Part shown: in pieces, positions 57,850-64,000 of the stretch
Layout of the letters: each line of letters starts with the position of its first letter
Position numbering within the stretch: position 1 is the first letter of the stretch
Source: Sialis fuliginosa
Lineage: Eukaryota; Arthropoda; Insecta; Megaloptera; Sialidae
DNA: 64,000 nucleotides
Assembly: GCA_961205875.1 (NCBI GenBank)
Contig: OY540821.1
Location: 3,038,001-3,102,000, forward strand
Direction of reading: 5' to 3'
The notes under the pieces: model-generated
Seen by the model: only the letters and a program-made list of their open reading frames with translations
Told to the model about the DNA's origin: nothing
Databases searched by the model: none
Program-made: the position numbers and the translations under genes

Positions 57850-60542
57850 TTTTTTATGTATGTTCGGGTATACCCATGTAGGAAATGCCAACCTTGACAA
57901 TGGAACCAAGTACCCAAGTTTGGCCCAATATTGGGTTGCTTTTTCGATATTGGTTCCAGTCTAGGCCAACCTTCAGATACCAAGCTTCGGTCATCTATTC
58001 TTTACCCAATATTGAGCCAACTTTCAAATACCGAGCTTCGAGTCACCTATTTTTTACCCAAGATTGGACCAACTTGGTCGACAAGACTTGGTCGAGTCTG
58101 AACAAAGTTATCATTTGTATCTTGGCTCAGTGTTGCCTAGCATTGGTGCAAGCCTGGGCCAACCGTGACCCGTTTGTAATTTCCTATATAGCCAATAAAA
58201 AACTTTTTAATAAAGAAAAATAAAACCGACTTCAAAAACTGTTAAATTTAATTATTACATATATTCTTTTCAGTATTTTTAGGGTTTTTAATTTGTGAAG
58301 GTTTGCTGACACTTTTTTTTAATGCAGTAAATGTACCTACATTTATAAAAATAAATAAATATGTTGATGCTTTTCAAAAGCGTGATAGAGATATGAAGAA
58401 AATTGAAATATTTAAAAAAAGTTTTTTATGAAAGAAAGAAAATTTTCTACGGACGCCCCTGTATACATTTATAATTAAAGTTTTTTTTACTTATTAAGAA
58501 ATTGCGTTCTACCGACTGGTAGAAAATAAATAAAAAAGTACAGTACATTACATTTGATGTGTCGTGTTTTATTTTTTAACTTTGTAGAATAATTTCCACT
58601 TTGTTCAAACATTAAAGCAGCAATCAGACTTCGGGAAAACTACATTAAAGTGAAAAATAACAGAGGAAAACTTGCAGTCATTTCCACAAAAGTACAAGAA
58701 AATAAAAATCCATAATTACAATATGAAAATTACGAGTAAAACCTAGTAACTATTGATTTAAACAATTTTTAAATAAAAAAATAAATAATTTGTTCTAGTT
58801 TTTTAATGGCTGGTTTTACATATTTTATGTATTTTTAATTCTTTTATATGGTTCTAAGTTCTTCATTTAGTTCCAAAACTACTATATCACTGCCCCCCCC
58901 CACATGCAGAAATAGCGAACGAATTTTCTACATTAATATAATTCTTATAAATATATTTTAATTTATGTAACATGAAAAAAATAACCAGATATTACAAAGG
59001 AATTACATATTGTCAGGATCCCTGAATCGAATACGAGCATTATCTCAATGAAGCTTGTATGAATGTCTGTTTGTCTATCTGTGAAGGGTTTACACCAACA
59101 AAAATTAATGTAAAAATTAACTTTTGAATTTTTCTAAATATTTTTAAAACTGTTGTTAAATTTTCTATTAATTTATTTGATAAAACGTACCATTATCACA
59201 TAAATATGATAATGTTTATAAAACATCGTGTGGTGGTACTTAACAGAAATTTATTTAAATATCAAATTGGGGTTAAATGCTCTCCAATTTGTAGTCTTAA
59301 GGTTAAAATAAGATACGTTAATGATTAAAGAAAAAAAAGTGAATTTTCTTTTATTCAATCGTTCCCGAGGTTTTTTTTTTGTTACCGATATTGCTGATAT
59401 TTCAGTCATTCATACTATGTATGGGTTAAATCAATAATTTTTAACCGTCATCAAAGAAGATAAAGGAGTTCTTAATTCGGTAATTTATATTATTTATGTA
59501 TATTGTTTGAAAGAATATACTCCCGAGGTGGTCCCATGTAAATTTTATCAGAATATTACCATGTACTTTTAAGATATGCCATTCAAAAGAGAAAAATAAA
59601 AATAAAACTTACTTCAAGAAAAACCTTTAAGTACTGAAAAGTATATAATAATTAAATTTAACAGTTTTTGAAGTCGGTGCCAAGTTAATAAAAAACTTTA
59701 AGAAAGAAAAAAAATAAAACCGACTTCAAAAACTGTTAAAATTAATTATTATATTCTTATAGGTTTTTTTAAGTCGGACTTATTTTTTTTATTGAATAAC
59801 TAAAGGATTTTTGTTGTTTTAAATTTACCTAACGCCGCCACTGGATAAATAGCATGTGGAGGTCACAAATGCGTCTTTTTTATTTGATATGTACAATAAT
59901 GTACATATATCGTATTTAATAATAATTATAATTAATAATAATAGATAATTGTTCACAAGTATGTATAACATTATTTTCACTACATTTAATGGTATGGTTA
60001 TTTTATCAACTAGGTCACAGATTATCCAGCGGATGTGAGCCGGAATGTACAGTGGAATCGTCACGCTGTTATTTATCATCGGTTGTGTTTTGTTTCATTT
60101 ATTCCGTTTGCCGATTTATGATTTTAAAATGTATTTTATTTTTCGATAAATCATTAGAAGATTGAAATACAATTTTCAAAATCGTTTTTCTCGCAATTTC
60201 ACACTGAAATTGTGATTTTTTTTTTGTATGGATGTGAAGAATGTAAAAACGAGTAATTATTGGGGTAATAAAAAATACAGGATGTCATTAAAAATTTTTT
60301 TCGTGCCGTTTTTTTATAAAATGAAGATTTTTCGAATTTTTTTTGATATTTTTTTCTAAAAATTTTGCATTTATATTTCTAGTGGAAATTCAATTAAATA
60401 TGCTAATGACAGACAGAATACTAATATCGGTATGGAGAACCATACATGACTTCCATGTTCTTTCTATCTTTTTAAATAATTTTGAAATATAAATTTAAAA
60501 AAATTTTTTTTCGAGTTTATGTAAATGATCATATTTTAAATT
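57850..60542. other. Intron sequence with degenerate and ACCGACTTCAAAAACTG repeats
   Basis: 57890-58170 contains four loosely repeated TTGGCCCAATATTGGG/TTGAGCCAACTTTCAAATACC-like units. 59640-59790 holds an inverted pair of AATTAAATTTAACAGTTTTT. No gene. Confidence 0.4.
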
Positions 60543-60903
60543 AAATGCGTTTATTTTTTAGAGGTTTGGTCAAATATAAACATATTTCTTTAAAATATTA
60601 TATTTCAGACGTTTCGACCTTTGTTAGTATTCATTAGTGTCTAAAATTTTTTTATAAAATATAGACATGTTTTACAGTATTTGACACTAGGAAATTTTTA
60701 TAAAATTGCTCTATATGTAATTACATTTTATAAAAATTTACTACTGTCAAATACTGTAACACATGTCTATATTTTATAAAAAAAAATTAGACACTGATGA
60801 AGACTAACAAAGGTCGAAACGTCTGAAATATATTATTTTAAAGAAATATGTTTATATTTAAAAAAAAACCAACGACTAAACCTCTAAAAAATAAACACAT
60901 TCA
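60543..60903. repeat. Near-palindromic element (361 bp)
   Basis: TTATTTTTTAGAGGTTTGGT at the left is inverted at the right (CTAAACCTCTAAAAAATAAA), and pairing continues inward through TTTCAGACGTTTCGACCTTT and its complement to a loop near 60715. Confidence 0.75.
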
Positions 60904-61684
60904 ATAAAAAAAATTATTTATATAAAAGTACTCTCTGAGACATTTTCCCCAAAAATAATTCAGATCGGTGCATTTTTACAGTAGTTATCGTGAACGAAAG
61001 AAAATTCTACATCCAGACACACGCACAGCCGCAATGCGGAAATTAACTTTTCTTTAAGTTTTGAAGTTAGTACAATCAGAATCTGTCATTTTCTCGGACA
61101 CGATTTTTCGATGGTATTACAATACTAAAAGTAAAAATACATAAAAAATTCAAAAATTGACATTTATTTTGTTTATATTCCATTTTCCCGTTTATTTTAA
61201 GAATATACAAGAAAGCCTCGGATATATAAAACTGACTTTTTATTCTTTCCCGTCCCATTTATTTTTATTTATCTTTAGATGCTAGATCCATAAAAGTTTA
61301 GTCTAAGTGTAGTTCTATTAACGCCATTTTGATATTTTGAAATATGATCTCTCGAATAATCTCAAGATATATCTTCATATAACCTAACCTGACACTTTAT
61401 TATTATTAATACAAACGGCGTTTTCGTCGAGACAAAGAAAAATAACGTATTTTAGTAGCCGGTTTCATAATAAAGAAAAAAAAGATATAAATAACAATAC
61501 TATATTTGACATATTGACAGGAGAGTGCTGTTAAATGGATGGGGAATTATGGGTGGTGGGGAGGGGGAGGGGTAAGTGGGGCTATATTAATACTTACATA
61601 GAATTTTATATCTATTTGTTATTGGTATAGACTATAGTCTATGTACCTTTTTTGAGATAAAAAATTTTAAAGTTAAATATGGTA

Positions 61685-62372
61685 TATTGCTTCCTCGCAA
61701 TATCGAAGATACGAGAAGCTATGTGATCGTTTCAAATTGAGACAAAAAAAAAGTTCTCCAATTTCAAAATTTTAAATTTATTTATCCGTTTCACGTCAAG
61801 ACAAACACTTTTCGTTCCGTGTCTGTCTGTCTGTCCGTGTGTCCGTGTGTCCGTCCGTCCGTCTGTCCCCTGAATCCTTGTCACACGCATAACTCATGAA
61901 CCACTGAACCGATATTATTGAAACTTGGTCGGATGGTTGGGTTTGGTTTGAGGACGGTCCCATTTCAAAATCATTAAAATCGTGTGTAAGGGGGAGGGGT
62001 GACACCCCAAAATATTTATTTTTTCAAGATATCTCAAGAACGACACATGTTACGAGAAAATTTTATAGAATATTTTTTGTAGAGAATTAAATTTCCTATA
62101 ATATGGGTCTACTACGTTTGTTGTAAAATATTCCCTTACAAAGATTTATCTAAATTAATTTTAAAAATTCGTGTTTTGTTTTTCTAAATTGATATTTGAT
62201 TGGATATATTAAGTGTCATTTTGACGTTTTAAATGTCACTTTGGCGTTTTAAATGTCACTTTGACGTTTTAAATGTCATTTTGACATTTTAAATGTCATT
62301 TTGACATTTGCATAAATTTAGATTTAGATTGAAATTGTCAAAAAATTAAAAATATATGAAAAAATATTCAGG
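61685..62372. repeat. Second copy of the TCTGTCTGTCCGTCCG repeat
   Basis: Matches 33349-33947 throughout. Near its right end (62213-62310) a 20-bp unit, AAATGTCATTTTGACGTTTT, is expanded to about five copies, against about two in the other copy. Confidence 0.65.
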
Positions 62373-62565
62373 TGCGTTTTAAGAAATAATTCGAACTAAG
62401 ATTTTGTAGTAAAATTTGTATAAAAATTAAATGGTTAACCAATGCCAGGCAATTTATCTGAACACTATCGGTTTTAGTGAATTTAGCACGAGGAAGCACT
62501 GTGCATTTACTTGGCAGATGTTTATTTTTATAAATAAACAAAATTATTCTAATAATAAAATATCT

Positions 62566-63016
62566 TGGCCGCCTTTATGGATTGATGGGCTTCTTTTGTA
62601 ATTCTCATGAACTCATGTTACTAATAAAACCTCTTTATTAAATCAATTGAATTATTAAAGCCCCCAAATATATATTTTATTAAATTATAGTATTTTATTT
62701 TGTTTATCATTTTTCTCCAGTAATGGACAAGGTAAAATCAGTAATGGACACCCACACAAAAACACAAAAGTTATAAAATAAATAATCGTAATTGTAAACA
62801 TGTGTTGCAGTTATACATATAATGATTAATAAATAGATAACACTAATAATTACGTTTAAATGTCCATTTTGACATCCATTTTAGAGTTAAGTATATATCT
62901 ATAGATTATGGTTCAGTAATGGCAGTTATCAAATATCAACAAATATTTGTAATTTAATACATTTAATTAAACAAGAGTCCAACACTGGAGTATTATCCAA
63001 GACTGGTGCAGTACCT
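62566..63016. mobile_element. Left-truncated MITE, AGGTACTGGCACC family
   Basis: The right end ACTGGTGCAGTACCT is followed by TA; the left end lacks the terminal repeat but the interior (GGATTGATGGGCTTCTTTTG, TAATTCTCATGAACTCATG) matches the copy at 31300. Confidence 0.6.
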
Positions 63017-63730
63017 TATTTTAGAATAGAATTTTGTATTTTAGAACCGATGAATGTCCCTTCGACTATGGCTACTCAAAATTCTATTAAAATATCAATT
63101 ATCGCAGTTTTCCCTAATACGGATCTGTGGTAAATCAATTATCATATTATGATAATAGTTGAAACTAATTTTAGGGTTTTGTAATAGTGAAGTTTCTATA
63201 ACTCCCTCTCCCAAAAAAAATTTTTATGTACATTGGAAAATTAATTAAATTAGGAAAATCGAAAAAATTCGTAAACAAATGATAATTATAGATTTTCTAA
63301 AATTTATTAACGATTGTTTTGGGTTCGAGCCAAGAAATAAAAGAAAATATTTAAGAGAGTAAATATACAGATGAAAATACTTTTTTACATTTAGCGTTTA
63401 GCGATGCATATAAAAAACTTAAAACGACAAGAAAATATAAACTTTGAAAAAGTAAAAGAGAAAAATGCTGGAGTTAAAAAATAAGAAACTGCAACATGTT
63501 TATGGAAAAGTAAAGAGTAAAGGAGGGGGAAGGGGTAGTTGGTTATATTTTTAACAACCCAGCCATATTTTTAAAGCAAGTTTGTTGTAAGAAGACATCA
63601 TAACTTTAACAAATTTGTCGTTAAAAAGTGTTTTTTGTATTTATATTCACCTTGCTTATTTCGGACATCGGTAAATGACAGAGCGACTATATGTTCTACG
63701 AACGTAAGCATTGACTTTAATTTGTATATA
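63017..63730. other. Intron sequence, nothing recognised
   Basis: AT-rich and without a supported open frame or repeat boundary. Confidence 0.35.
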
Positions 63731-64000
63731 AGGTACTGGCACCAGTCTTGGATATGACCCCAGTAATGGTTATTTTAAAATTCAATGTACTGAATTAGAA
63801 ATATGAGTTGATATTTGATTACTACCATTTCTGAATATTAACTAGACATTTAACTAGACAGTTAAAGCTGTAAGACTACAGCGTGATTTGATGACAATCG
63901 GCCAATAGGTATCAAAATGGTGGACATTTAAACTAATTATTAGTATCATTTATTTATTAATTATTATATTATCATAGAAACTGCTTTACATTGTTTCAAA
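63731..64000. mobile_element. MITE, AGGTACTGGCACC family, cut by the right edge
   Basis: Begins AGGTACTGGCACCAGT after TA (63729-63730) and follows the copy at 43129 closely to the window end. Confidence 0.7.

Noticed and set aside
1-64000. tRNA or rRNA genes
   Set aside because: No cloverleaf or rRNA core sequence was recognised by eye; a covariance search would be decisive.

Overview
The window is eukaryotic and almost certainly from an arthropod, most likely an insect. Host genes are split by GT-AG introns, most of the sequence is AT-rich and dense with small DNA transposons, and the promoters carry TATA boxes with TCAGT-type initiators. The order of insect cannot be told from the sequence.

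Bases 1 to about 10,674 are the right-hand part of an integrated Polinton/Maverick (adintovirus-like) element. On the minus strand a tight block encodes, in transcription order, a packaging-type ATPase, a small KGGF-motif protein, a 269-aa protein, a DDE integrase with a chromodomain-like tail, a candidate penton, a small basic glycine-rich protein and a capsid protein that runs off the left edge. Genes in this block overlap or lie within 100 bases of each other, twice by ATGA. A divergent promoter region (5047-6002) separates them from a plus-strand arm of small accessory genes of 96, 153, 50 and 162 codons. This arm has a triplicated leader with splice sites and ends in a repeat-rich tract (10395-10674) that may be the terminal inverted repeat. 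DNA polymerase B and the protease are not in the window; the element continues to the left. All its genes are open.

Bases 10.7-26.3 kb hold transposon debris and no intact gene recognised: a broken P-element/THAP9-like transposase (13358-19432) carrying nested insertions, several hAT-type MITEs with 8-bp target duplications, and a 3.46-kb inverted-repeat composite.

Bases 26.4-40.7 kb hold three host genes. DDX10 (ribosome-biogenesis helicase, five exons, plus) is convergent with CPOX (coproporphyrinogen-III oxidase, five exons, minus). CPOX is divergent from the first coding exon of tomosyn (STXBP5, plus). Both complete genes reconstruct with consistent intron phases.

From 40,741 to the right edge I see only sequence consistent with the first intron of tomosyn. 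It is filled with MITEs, long fold-back hairpins and satellite-like repeats; no further tomosyn exon was recognised.
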